Shown here: positions 8,560 through 16,622 of the stretch, in pieces
Layout of the letters: each line of letters begins with the position of its first letter
Position numbering within the stretch: position 1 is the first letter of the stretch
Assembly (NCBI GenBank): GCA_036742455.1
Contig: DAINQU010000015.1
Location: 1-64,000, forward strand
Origin: CAIKZZ01 sp036742455
GTDB lineage: Bacteria; Pseudomonadota; Gammaproteobacteria; Steroidobacterales; Steroidobacteraceae
Direction of reading: 5' to 3'
DNA: 64,000 nt
The notes under the pieces: model-generated
Database searches by the model: none
What the model saw: the letters and a program-made list of their open reading frames with translations, nothing else
Told to the model about the DNA's origin: nothing
Translations under genes and position numbers: made by a program

Positions 8560-9368
8560 GGCGCCTCCCCGAGCATCTCGCTGGCCAACGGTCCGGCCGG
8601 GTAATGGAAGTGCACCGGGCCGTCGGCGGCACCGGCCATGAATTGGCGTACGACCGGGTCGGGATTCGACGCGAGTTCTGCCGGCGTGCCGTCCGCGACC
8701 ACACGCCCGCCCGACAAGAGCACTGCCCGGTCGGCCAATTGGCCGATCACGTGGACGTCGTGCGACACGACGATACTGGTGATGCCGAGCGCATGATTGA
8801 GATCGCGGATCAACTTGAGCACCATGCCGAGCGCGATGGGGTCGAGGCCCGCGAAGGGCTCGTCATAAATCAGGATCTCCGGATCCATCACCACCGCACG
8901 CGCGAGCGCCACGCGCCGCGCCATCCCGCCCGACAACTCGGACGGCATCAAGCGCGCAGCGCCACGCAGCCCCACCGCTTCGAGCTTCATGGCCACGAGT
9001 CGCGCAACGACCGGTTCGGGAAGATCCGTGTGCTCGCGCAACGGGAACGCGACGTTCTCGTAGACGTCGAGGTCGGTGAGCAAGGCGCCGTTTTGGAACA
9101 ACATCCCCATGCGCCGACGCAAGGCATAGAGCCCCCGGCGATCGAGCTGGGCGAGATCCTCGCCGGCCACCAGGACACGCCCCTGCGTCGGCTGGAGCTG
9201 GCCGGTCAGGAGACGCAACACGGTGGTCTTGCCCGTTCCGGAGGGCCCCATCAGCGCTGTCACACGACCGCGTGCGATGCTCACGTCCAAGCCATCGAGC
9301 ACGGTCCGGTCGCCGATCCGATAACCGACGGACTCGAACCGGGCGGCGACGCCGTCCACGGGATTCAT
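8556..9368 (-). CDS. mlaF: Mla transporter ATP-binding protein MlaF
   Basis: A 270-residue ABC ATPase. Visible are Walker A GPSGTGKTT, the signature LSGGMARRVALARA, Walker B ILIYDEPFAGLDP, and a switch His in SHD. It powers lipid transfer by the MlaFEDB complex. The ATG giving MNPVDGV is preferred because GGAG stands six bases upstream; a GTG 18 bases earlier is possible. It is the first gene of mlaFEDCB and is divergent from the SUF operon. Confidence 0.95.
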   Translation of the reverse strand: MNPVDGVAARFESVGYRIGDRTVLDGLDVSIARGRVTALMGPSGTGKTTVLRLLTGQLQPTQGRVLVAGEDLAQLDRRGLYALRRRMGMLFQNGALLTDLDVYENVAFPLREHTDLPEPVVARLVAMKLEAVGLRGAARLMPSELSGGMARRVALARAVVMDPEILIYDEPFAGLDPIALGMVLKLIRDLNHALGITSIVVSHDVHVIGQLADRAVLLSGGRVVADGTPAELASNPDPVVRQFMAGAADGPVHFHYPAGPLASEMLGEAP

Positions 9369-9568
9369 CGCGGGCTCCGAGCGCACGCCAGGCCCGCCTC
9401 AACGGCACGGCCCAAACGACGCGCGGAACGCCACGGGGTGGCGCACTGCATCCACTGCTCCTTACATGTAGCGGGCGATGGCGGTCGAGATATGGACCGG
9501 CACCGCGGGGGTTGGTTCCCATGATAGCCGATTCGTCGGTCTGCCCCGTGACGGTGGCGCAAAGAAGG

Positions 9569-9593
9569 TATTAGGACTAAAATGGTCCTAATA
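9569..9593 (+). promoter_or_regulatory. IscR type 1-like palindrome, probable operator of the SUF operon
   Basis: A perfect 9-bp inverted repeat, TATTAGGAC and GTCCTAATA, with a 7-base spacer (TAAAATG). The 25-base site has the length and the central GACT-AT-rich-GTC core of the E. coli IscR type 1 site. It differs from that consensus at one core base and in the outer flanks. It lies 19 bases before the Rrf2 regulator start and contains a -10-like TAAAAT. Autoregulation by the adjacent Fe-S-binding Rrf2 protein is inferred. Confidence 0.75.
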
Positions 9594-9611
9594 GTAGCGA
9601 CCACCCCCGCC

Positions 9612-10088
9612 ATGCTGCGCATTAGCAAACTCACCGACTACGCCACCGTGTTGCTTGCCCACCTCGCCGACGACGGTGCCGGGCAGCGCACGGCCGTGGA
9701 ATTGGCCGACTGGTCAAAAATCGGTCTGCCCACCGTGAGCAAGGTCCTCAAGGAGTTGCAGCGCGCCGGGCTCGTCGTCTCCACCCGGGGCGCCCGCGGT
9801 GGCTACAGCCTCGCACGGCCCGCCGCGTCCATCAGCGCCGCCGACATACTCGATGCCGTCGAAGGCCCCATCAGCCTGACCGAGTGCGCCACCCACCCCG
9901 GGCAGTGCGGCCTCGAGTCCGGTTGCCGGGTCGGTCGCAGCTGGCAGCGCGTCAACCTCGCCATACACCGTGCCCTCGCGGACGTCCGCCTGACCGATCT
10001 GGCGCGCACCGACGCGGTGGCTATACCCGAACTGACTGTCAGCCTCGGACCGCGGATCGCGGTTCGGACTCGCCCGGAGCATGCATGA
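9612..10088 (+). CDS. Rrf2-family SUF operon regulator
   Basis: A 158-residue Rrf2/IscR-type transcription factor. The start giving MLRISKLTDYATV matches the typical start of gammaproteobacterial SUF regulators. It has an N-terminal winged helix (residues 1-65; wing RGARGGYSLARP) and three Cys for an Fe-S cluster: ECATHPGQCGLESGC, at about residues 86, 93 and 99. It would sense Fe-S status and repress the suf genes through the palindrome just upstream. No clear ribosome-binding site precedes the ATG. It overlaps sufB by ATGA. Confidence 0.92.
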   Translation: MLRISKLTDYATVLLAHLADDGAGQRTAVELADWSKIGLPTVSKVLKELQRAGLVVSTRGARGGYSLARPAASISAADILDAVEGPISLTECATHPGQCGLESGCRVGRSWQRVNLAIHRALADVRLTDLARTDAVAIPELTVSLGPRIAVRTRPEHA

Positions 10089-11536
10089 GTACGCCGACCG
10101 CCCCGGATCTCGATCAGTTGATGGGCCAGAAGTATCGCCATGGCTTCATCACGGACATCGACTCCGACACCCTTCCGCCCGGCCTCGATGAGGACGTCAT
10201 CCGCCGCATCTCGGCCAAAAAAGGCGAACCTCAGTTTTTGCTCGACTGGCGTCTGAAGGCGTTTCGCCTCTGGCAGACCCTGCGGGAGCCGACCTGGGCG
10301 CACGTGCACTACCAGCCGATCGACTACCAAGCGATCTCCTACTACTCGGCGCCGAAATCCAAGAAGGACGGTCCGAAGAGTCTGGCGGAAGTCGACCCCA
10401 AACTGCTTGAGACCTACGACAAGCTCGGCGTCCCACTGCACGAGCGCGCCCGCCTCGCCGGCGTGGCCGTCGACGCTGTCTTCGACAGCGTCTCTGTGGC
10501 GACAACCTTCAAGGATCGCCTGCACGCCGCGGGCGTCATCTTCTGTCCGTTCTCCGACGCGGTGCGCGACCACCCGGCTTTGATCGAGCAATACTTGGGC
10601 TCCGTGGTCCCGCCGGGCGATAACTTCTACGCCGCGCTGAACTCGGCCGTCTTCACCGACGGCTCCTTCGTCTACATCCCGAAGGGCGTGCGCTGCCCGA
10701 TGGAACTGTCGACGTACTTCCGGATCAATGCCGCCAACACGGGCCAATTTGAGCGGACGCTCATCATTGCCGACGAAGGCAGCCACGTGAGTTACCTCGA
10801 AGGCTGCACCGCACCGATGCGCGACGAGAACCAATTACACGCCGCGGTCGTGGAATTGGTGGCGATGGACAACGCGACGATCAAGTACTCCACCGTGCAG
10901 AATTGGTATCCGGGCGACGAAAACGGCGTCGGCGGGATCTATAACTTCGTCACCAAGCGCGGCGATTGCCGCGGTCGTCGCTCGCGGATCTCGTGGACGC
11001 AAGTCGAAACCGGCTCCGCCATCACCTGGAAATACCCCAGTTGTGTGCTCACCGGCGAAGGCTCGGTGGGCGAGTTTTACTCGGTGGCCGTGGCCAATCA
11101 TCGTCAGCAGGCCGACACCGGCACCAAGATGATTCACGTCGGCGCGAACACGACCAGCACCATCGTCTCCAAGGGAATTTCCGCCGGTCACGCCCAAAAC
11201 ACCTATCGTGGGCTGGTGAAAATCCTGCCGTCCGCGAGCGGAGCCCGTAACTACACGCAGTGCGATTCGCTGCTGATGGGCCCGGATTGCGGCGCCCACA
11301 CGTTCCCGTACGTCGAGGTGAAAAACCCGACCGCGGTCGTCGAACACGAGGCCACCACCTCACGCATCGGCGAGGATCAGCTGTTCTATCTCTTGCAGCG
11401 CGGTCTGTCGCAAGAAGACGCCGTGAACCTCATCGTCAACGGCTTCTGCAAGTCTGTCTTCAACGAATTGCCGATGGAATTTGCGGTGGAGGCTCAAAAC
11501 CTCCTCGCCGTGAGCCTGGAAGGCTCCGTCGGCTGA
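10085..11536 (+). CDS. sufB: Fe-S cluster scaffold subunit SufB
   Basis: A 483-residue SufB. Typical blocks are FFDGSFVYIPKGVRCPMELS-like sequence near residue 200, the region RRSRISWTQVETGSAITWKYPS, and the C-terminal LPMEFAVEAQNLL. SufB forms the SufBC2D scaffold on which clusters are assembled from sulfur passed by SufS/SufU. The ATG at the regulator stop is used. Seventeen bases separate it from sufC. Confidence 0.97.
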   Translation: MSTPTAPDLDQLMGQKYRHGFITDIDSDTLPPGLDEDVIRRISAKKGEPQFLLDWRLKAFRLWQTLREPTWAHVHYQPIDYQAISYYSAPKSKKDGPKSLAEVDPKLLETYDKLGVPLHERARLAGVAVDAVFDSVSVATTFKDRLHAAGVIFCPFSDAVRDHPALIEQYLGSVVPPGDNFYAALNSAVFTDGSFVYIPKGVRCPMELSTYFRINAANTGQFERTLIIADEGSHVSYLEGCTAPMRDENQLHAAVVELVAMDNATIKYSTVQNWYPGDENGVGGIYNFVTKRGDCRGRRSRISWTQVETGSAITWKYPSCVLTGEGSVGEFYSVAVANHRQQADTGTKMIHVGANTTSTIVSKGISAGHAQNTYRGLVKILPSASGARNYTQCDSLLMGPDCGAHTFPYVEVKNPTAVVEHEATTSRIGEDQLFYLLQRGLSQEDAVNLIVNGFCKSVFNELPMEFAVEAQNLLAVSLEGSVG

Positions 11537-11552
11537 GCACGAGTACACCATC

Positions 11553-12335
11553 ATGAACACACTACAGCGCGGGGACGTGATCCTCGATATTCAGGGACTG
11601 ACGGCGGATGTCGCGGGTCGCAACATCCTCAAGGGCCTCAATCTCACGATTCGGGCCGGTGAAGTCCACGCCATCATGGGCCCGAACGGTGCCGGCAAAT
11701 CGACCCTCTCGCAGGTGTTGGCCGGTCGTCCCGACTACGATATCAAAGGCGGCACGGCGACCTACATGGGCGAGGACTTGCTCGCGCTCGCACCCGAAGA
11801 GCGCGCCCGTCGCGGCGTGTTTTTGGGCTTCCAGTACCCGGTCGAAATTCCCGGGGTCAATAACGTCTATCTCTTGAAAGCCGCGCTGAATGCGCGCCGT
11901 CGCCAACAAGGCCTCGACGAGTTGGACGCCTTCGAGTTCATGACCATCGTTCGCGAGAAGATGAAACTCATGAAGATGGACGAGAGCTTCTTGAAGCGCG
12001 GCGTCAACGAAGGCTTCTCGGGCGGTGAGAAGAAGCGCAATGAAATTCTGCAAATGACGGTGTTGGAGCCGACGCTGGCGATTTTGGATGAGACCGATTC
12101 GGGCCTCGACATCGATGCGTTGAAGATCGTCTCCACCGGCGTGAATAGCCTGCGCCGGGACGATCGCGCGGTGGTGCTCGTGACGCACTACCAGCGCTTG
12201 CTGGACTACATCGTGCCCGATTACGTGCACGTACTGGCCGGGGGTCGAATCGTACGCTCCGGCGATCGCACCCTCGCCCTTGAACTCGAAGCCCGCGGCT
12301 ACGACTGGCTGATTGAGGGGTCGAGCGCGGCATGA
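11553..12335 (+). CDS. sufC: Fe-S assembly ATPase SufC
   Basis: A 260-residue ABC-type ATPase: Walker A GPNGAGKST, signature FSGGEKKRNEI, Walker B LAILDETDSGLDIDAL and a final switch His in VTHYQRLL. SufC drives conformational change in the SufBC2D complex. It overlaps sufD by ATGA. Confidence 0.97.
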   Translation: MNTLQRGDVILDIQGLTADVAGRNILKGLNLTIRAGEVHAIMGPNGAGKSTLSQVLAGRPDYDIKGGTATYMGEDLLALAPEERARRGVFLGFQYPVEIPGVNNVYLLKAALNARRRQQGLDELDAFEFMTIVREKMKLMKMDESFLKRGVNEGFSGGEKKRNEILQMTVLEPTLAILDETDSGLDIDALKIVSTGVNSLRRDDRAVVLVTHYQRLLDYIVPDYVHVLAGGRIVRSGDRTLALELEARGYDWLIEGSSAA

Positions 12336-13567
12336 GTGCACGGCCCTTCGCCGCCCTCACGCGAGTTCGTGAGGCGATCGGCAGCACCCTCTCACCGACG
12401 CGCCAGGAGGCGCTGACGCGACTCGTCGCGCTTGGCCTGCCGACGCCGCGGGACGACGCGTTCCGCTACACCAACTTACGGTTGTTGGAGCGCCGCGATC
12501 TCACCCCAGGGCCCACGGCGCCGGCCGCTTGGCCCGCCGATTTACCGATCGGTGCGGAACGTTTGGTGTACGTGAACGGTCGTATCGACAGCGCCGTCAC
12601 GCGTCTGCCGAGCGCGGTCGAGGTCACGACAACGAGCGATGCGGTCGCGACGTTCAGCGACGCGGCCACCGACCGCATTCGCCTGTGGAATGCGGCGCTG
12701 CGCGACAGTCACACCACGCTCGTCGTACCGCGCAACACGCAAGTCGCCCTCGACCTCGTGTTCGTGGCCACCGCGGGTGGCGCCTACCCGTCGCTGACGA
12801 TTGAGCTCGAGTCCGGCGCGGAGCTTGCGCTGATCGAGTACCACGTCGGGGCTGACGACGCACCGGAAACGGTGACGGCCGCCGTCCTGGAGCTTCGCCT
12901 CGCCGCGGGCGCACAACTCACGCACACGCTCGTGCAGTGCGCGCCCGCCGCGGCGGTCATCATCGGGGATGTCACCGCCCACATCGGCCGCGATGCCACC
13001 TACCGCCATCGCTCGGCGGTGCTCGGCGCGCAACTGTCGCGCTTCGACCTGACGACGCACCTTGAGGCGCCGGGCGCCTCCACGGCGCTGTCGGGACTGT
13101 TTTTGGCGGACCGCACCCGCGAGCATCACTTACGCACGTGGGTACACCACGCCGCCGCCGACGGTACAAGCGATCAGCGCTACCGCGGGGTGGCGACCGA
13201 CCGCGGGCGCGGCAGCTACGACGGCAAGGTCGTCGTGGACGTCGGCGCCAACGGCACCAACTCCGCGCAGTCGAGCAAGAACCTGCTGCTGTCGGCGGAA
13301 GCGACCATCGAAACGCGGCCGCAACTGGAAATTAACGCCGACGCGGTCAAGTGCGCGCACGGCGCAACCACCGGCTCGCTGGACGAGCAGATGTTGTTTT
13401 ACCTGTTGTCGCGCGGGCTCGACCGCGAGACCGCGCGCGCGGTGCTCACGTACGCCTTTTTAGGCGACGTGCTGACCGATTTTCCGAGCGCGGTGCGCAA
13501 AGCCGTCGAAACGCGCGCACTGGGCCGCTTGCCGGCCGCCGATCTGATCCGAGGGTTTGTGGCATGA
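12332..13567 (+). CDS. sufD: Fe-S assembly protein SufD
   Basis: A 411-residue SufD, the paralogue of SufB. Its C-terminal part contains KNLLLSAEATIETRPQLEI, followed by DAVKCAHGATTG with the conserved Cys-His, and LLSRGLDRETARAVL. It pairs with SufB at the site where clusters form. It overlaps sufS by ATGA. Confidence 0.96.
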   Translation: MSARPFAALTRVREAIGSTLSPTRQEALTRLVALGLPTPRDDAFRYTNLRLLERRDLTPGPTAPAAWPADLPIGAERLVYVNGRIDSAVTRLPSAVEVTTTSDAVATFSDAATDRIRLWNAALRDSHTTLVVPRNTQVALDLVFVATAGGAYPSLTIELESGAELALIEYHVGADDAPETVTAAVLELRLAAGAQLTHTLVQCAPAAAVIIGDVTAHIGRDATYRHRSAVLGAQLSRFDLTTHLEAPGASTALSGLFLADRTREHHLRTWVHHAAADGTSDQRYRGVATDRGRGSYDGKVVVDVGANGTNSAQSSKNLLLSAEATIETRPQLEINADAVKCAHGATTGSLDEQMLFYLLSRGLDRETARAVLTYAFLGDVLTDFPSAVRKAVETRALGRLPAADLIRGFVA

Positions 13568-14793
13568 CGAGCGCACCGTACGATCTGACCGCCGTACGCG
13601 CGGACTTCCCGATACTGGCGCGGCCGATACGCGGCAAACCGCTCGTTTATTTGGACAACGGCGCATCGGCGCAGCGTCCGCGCGCCGTGATCGACGCCGA
13701 GCGTCGGTATGCCGAGGAGTCGCACGCCAACGTACACCGCGGTGTGCACACGCTCTCCCAACGCGCGACCGACGCGTTCGAAGGTGCCCGTGAGCGCGTC
13801 CGGCGCTTTCTGAATGCGCGCTCCACGCGCGAGATCATCTTCACACGTGGCACCACCGAATCGATCAATTTGGTGGCCCAGTCCTATGCCCGCCCGCGCC
13901 TCGGGCCAGGCGATGAGATCCTCGTCACCCACTTGGAGCATCACGCCAACATCGTGCCGTGGCAGATGGTGTGCGCCGCGACCGGCGCACGCCTCGTGCC
14001 GGTGCCGATCAACGACCGCGGCGAGGTGGATCCGGCCGACGTACGCGCCCGCCTGAATAGCCGCACCCGACTGTTGGGTATCGCTCACGTCTCCAACGCG
14101 CTCGGCACCGTGCTGCCGGTCGCCGAGATCATCGCCATCGCTCACGCGGCCGGCGTGCCGGTGTTGGTCGACGGCGCCCAAGCGGTGCCCCACCTGCGCA
14201 TCGATGTGCAAGCGCTGGACGCCGATTTCTACGTCTTCTCGGGTCACAAACTCTACGGACCCGACGGCATCGGCGTGCTGTACGGACGCGAAGCGTTGTT
14301 CGAATCCATGCCGCCGTGGCAAGGCGGCGGCGACATGATTTTGCATGTCTCTTTCGACGGCACGACCTACAACGAGTTGCCGTACAAATTCGAAGCCGGC
14401 ACGCCGCACATGTCCGGCGCGGTCGGTCTGGCCGCGGCGATCGACTACGTGGAGCACATCGGGCTGGAGAAGATCGGCGCCTGGGAGTCAACCCTACTCG
14501 CCTACGCGCACGAGCGATTGCAGGCGATTGAGGGTCTGCGCGTGATCGGCACCGCGGCCCACAAAGCAGGCCTTGTCTCCTTTGTGGTCGACGGTGTGCA
14601 TCCGCACGATTTGGGCACGATTCTCGACGAACAGGGCGTCGCGATCCGCACCGGGCACCACTGTGCGATGCCGGCGATCGAGTTCTTCAAGGTGCCGGCG
14701 ACCGCCCGTGCGTCGTTTGGCTTGTACACCACGCTCGACGACATCGACCGGCTCGCCGACGCCGTGGTGGGCGCTCGCGACCTCTTCCGCTGA
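13564..14793 (+). CDS. sufS: cysteine desulfurase SufS
   Basis: A 409-residue group II cysteine desulfurase. Visible are the PLP-binding His in THLEHHANIVPWQ, the Schiff-base Lys in FSGHKLYGPDGIG and the persulfide-forming Cys in RTGHHCAMP near residue 365. It removes sulfur from cysteine and passes it to SufU. The start is the ATG at the sufD stop; the in-frame region further upstream overlaps sufD and is not used. Confidence 0.97.
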   Translation: MTSAPYDLTAVRADFPILARPIRGKPLVYLDNGASAQRPRAVIDAERRYAEESHANVHRGVHTLSQRATDAFEGARERVRRFLNARSTREIIFTRGTTESINLVAQSYARPRLGPGDEILVTHLEHHANIVPWQMVCAATGARLVPVPINDRGEVDPADVRARLNSRTRLLGIAHVSNALGTVLPVAEIIAIAHAAGVPVLVDGAQAVPHLRIDVQALDADFYVFSGHKLYGPDGIGVLYGREALFESMPPWQGGGDMILHVSFDGTTYNELPYKFEAGTPHMSGAVGLAAAIDYVEHIGLEKIGAWESTLLAYAHERLQAIEGLRVIGTAAHKAGLVSFVVDGVHPHDLGTILDEQGVAIRTGHHCAMPAIEFFKVPATARASFGLYTTLDDIDRLADAVVGARDLFR

Positions 14794-14801
14794 AGGCTGC
14801 C

Positions 14802-15245
14802 ATGGATCTTAAAGACCTGTATCGCGACGTCATCCTCGACCACAACAAGCGGCCGCGGAACTTCGGTGTCATCGCCCCGCCGGCGATTGGCGCAAAAGGC
14901 CATAATCCCCTCTGCGGCGATCAACTCACGGTCTACGTGGACCTCGTCGATGGCGTCATTCGCGACGTCAAGTTCGAAGGAACGGGCTGCGCCATTTCGG
15001 TCGCCTCCGCGTCCTTGATGACCGAAGCGGTCAAGGGTCTCGACACCGCGGCCTTCGCGCGACTGCACGCGCGCGTCCACGAGGTCTTGACTCAACACGA
15101 CGCCGAGGTGCCCGCGGATCTTGGCAAGCTTGCCGCCTTGGGCGGCGTCCGTGAATATCCCGCTCGCGTGAAATGCGCGAGCCTGTCTTGGCGCACGCTC
15201 GAGTCCGCTCTCGCGGGCGCCCACAACGCCGTCACCACAGAATAA
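14802..15245 (+). CDS. sufU: SufU-type sulfur-transfer protein (NifU_N/IscU fold)
   Basis: A 147-residue IscU-fold protein with three conserved Cys: Cys38 in NPLCGDQ (with Asp40), Cys63 in GTGCAIS and Cys125 in RVKCASLSW. The spacing between the second and third Cys is about 19 residues longer than in IscU, which is the hallmark of SufU. SufU relays sulfur from SufS to SufBCD and takes the place of SufE, which is absent here. Its TAA stop overlaps the sufT start (TAATG). Confidence 0.93.
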   Translation: MDLKDLYRDVILDHNKRPRNFGVIAPPAIGAKGHNPLCGDQLTVYVDLVDGVIRDVKFEGTGCAISVASASLMTEAVKGLDTAAFARLHARVHEVLTQHDAEVPADLGKLAALGGVREYPARVKCASLSWRTLESALAGAHNAVTTE

Positions 15246-15802
15246 TGACCATGCACCATCACGATCGCGAACCGTTCGTCGTTAATGAAGATGTGAAGGC
15301 TGTGCTGGTTCCGGCCGGCATCGAGGTCAAGCTGCGCGTCGGCTCGGTGGGTTACATCACGCAGGCGTTGGGCGGCAGTTTCACCGTGTACGTCGAAGGC
15401 AATCTCTTTCGGATCGCCGGCGAAGACGCTGCGGCGATCGGCAAGGAGCCGCCGGCGCGGATCGAACTGCCGCCGGACGCGACGGACGCCGACGTCGAAG
15501 CCCTCGCCTGGTCACAGTTGAAGACCTGCTTTGACCCGGAGATCCCGGTCAATATCGTCGACCTCGGTCTCGTCTACGACTGCGTGGTCGAACGCCAGGC
15601 GGACGGCACGCGACAGGCGAAAGTGCAACTGACACTGACCGCGCCGGGCTGTGGCATGGGCGAAGTCCTCGTTCAGGACGCCAAAGACAAGCTTCTGGCG
15701 ATTCCGACGATCGCGTCGGCGGACATTGAGCTCGTGTTTGATCCACCCTGGGACCGCGAGATGATGTCTGAAGAAGCCCGACTGCAAATGGGGATGATGT
15801 GA
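15245..15802 (+). CDS. sufT: Fe-S maturation protein SufT (MIP18/DUF59 family)
   Basis: A 185-residue protein with a C-terminal DUF59 domain (residues about 85-180): LKTCFDPEIPVNIVDLGLVY, then LTLTAPGCGMG with the conserved Cys, and VFDPPWDREMMSEEAR. SufT helps mature Fe-S proteins under high demand. The start is the ATG overlapping the sufU stop; an ATG two codons later is also possible. The gene overlaps the next by GTGA. Confidence 0.94.
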   Translation: MTMHHHDREPFVVNEDVKAVLVPAGIEVKLRVGSVGYITQALGGSFTVYVEGNLFRIAGEDAAAIGKEPPARIELPPDATDADVEALAWSQLKTCFDPEIPVNIVDLGLVYDCVVERQADGTRQAKVQLTLTAPGCGMGEVLVQDAKDKLLAIPTIASADIELVFDPPWDREMMSEEARLQMGMM

Positions 15803-16116
15803 GCGAGTCTCTTTGGATCGACGTCGCGGCCGCCGGCGACGTGCCAGCGGGCGAACACCGCAGTTATGTGGCGGACGGATGGTATGTGGTCGTCTACAAC
15901 GTGCAAGGAACGCTCTACGCGCTCGAGGACCGTTGCACCCACGACGACAATCCGATTGAAGACGGCGTCGTCGAGGGACTGGAAGTGATTTGCCCACGTC
16001 ACGGTGCGCGCTTCTGCCTGAAGACGGGCGACGCGCTCACGCCACCGGCCTATGAACCGGTCAAGACCTTTGACGTCGAGGAAACCGCGGGCCGGCTGCG
16101 CCTGCGCGCGCACTAA
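15799..16116 (+). CDS. Rieske [2Fe-2S] ferredoxin (non-heme iron oxygenase ferredoxin subunit type)
   Basis: A 105-residue single Rieske domain. The cluster ligands are CTH (Cys46, His48) and CPRH (Cys65, His68). There is no signal peptide or membrane anchor, so it is a soluble cytoplasmic electron carrier. Such ferredoxins sit at the end of suf operons in several proteobacteria. The redox partner is unknown; no oxygenase gene is adjacent. It uses a GTG start overlapping the sufT stop. Confidence 0.92.
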   Translation: MSESLWIDVAAAGDVPAGEHRSYVADGWYVVVYNVQGTLYALEDRCTHDDNPIEDGVVEGLEVICPRHGARFCLKTGDALTPPAYEPVKTFDVEETAGRLRLRAH

Positions 16117-16126
16117 CGAGACCCCT

Positions 16127-16618
16127 ATGAAGACACTGTACCTCGCTCGTCACGCCACCGCTGAGCCGCATTCACCGACGGGAGAGGATTTCGATCGCCG
16201 TCTGGCCCTGCGCGGCGAAGCCGAAATCACCGGTGTCGCCTCGCGCGCCCGAGACCTCGACTTGGGCTTGGATCTGATCATCGCCAGCCCCGCCGCCCGC
16301 ACGCTGGCCACCGCCGGCGCCTACGCACGGGCCTTTGGGATGGACGAGGATCGGTTCCAGACTGCCAAGACCATTTACACCACCGACACCGGCCACCTCG
16401 CGGAGTTCGTACAGGCGCTGCCGGAGTCAGCCGACCGGATTCTGCTGGTCGGGCACAACCCGGTGATCAGCCGCCTCGCCCGTTGGCTCGCCGACAGCGA
16501 TGACTTTCCGGAGTTCGTGCCGGCCACCGTCGCGGTGTATGCCATCGATGCCGAACGGTGGGCGCACGTGGACCCGACGCTGTCGCGCCTGATCGCACGC
16601 ATCGCCCCGGAGCGTTAG
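16127..16618 (+). CDS. sixA: phosphohistidine phosphatase SixA-like (histidine phosphatase superfamily)
   Basis: A 163-residue histidine phosphatase. The catalytic motif is LARHATAE (the RHG-like Arg7-His8 region, with Ala in place of Gly as is usual in SixA) and the second catalytic His is in VGHNPVI. SixA removes phosphate from protein histidine residues; in E. coli this affects the nitrogen PTS. The start is the ATG giving MKTLYLAR, 10 bases after the ferredoxin stop. It is probably the last gene of the SUF transcript and converges on putA. Confidence 0.85.
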   Translation: MKTLYLARHATAEPHSPTGEDFDRRLALRGEAEITGVASRARDLDLGLDLIIASPAARTLATAGAYARAFGMDEDRFQTAKTIYTTDTGHLAEFVQALPESADRILLVGHNPVISRLARWLADSDDFPEFVPATVAVYAIDAERWAHVDPTLSRLIARIAPER

Positions 16619-16622
16619 CCCC

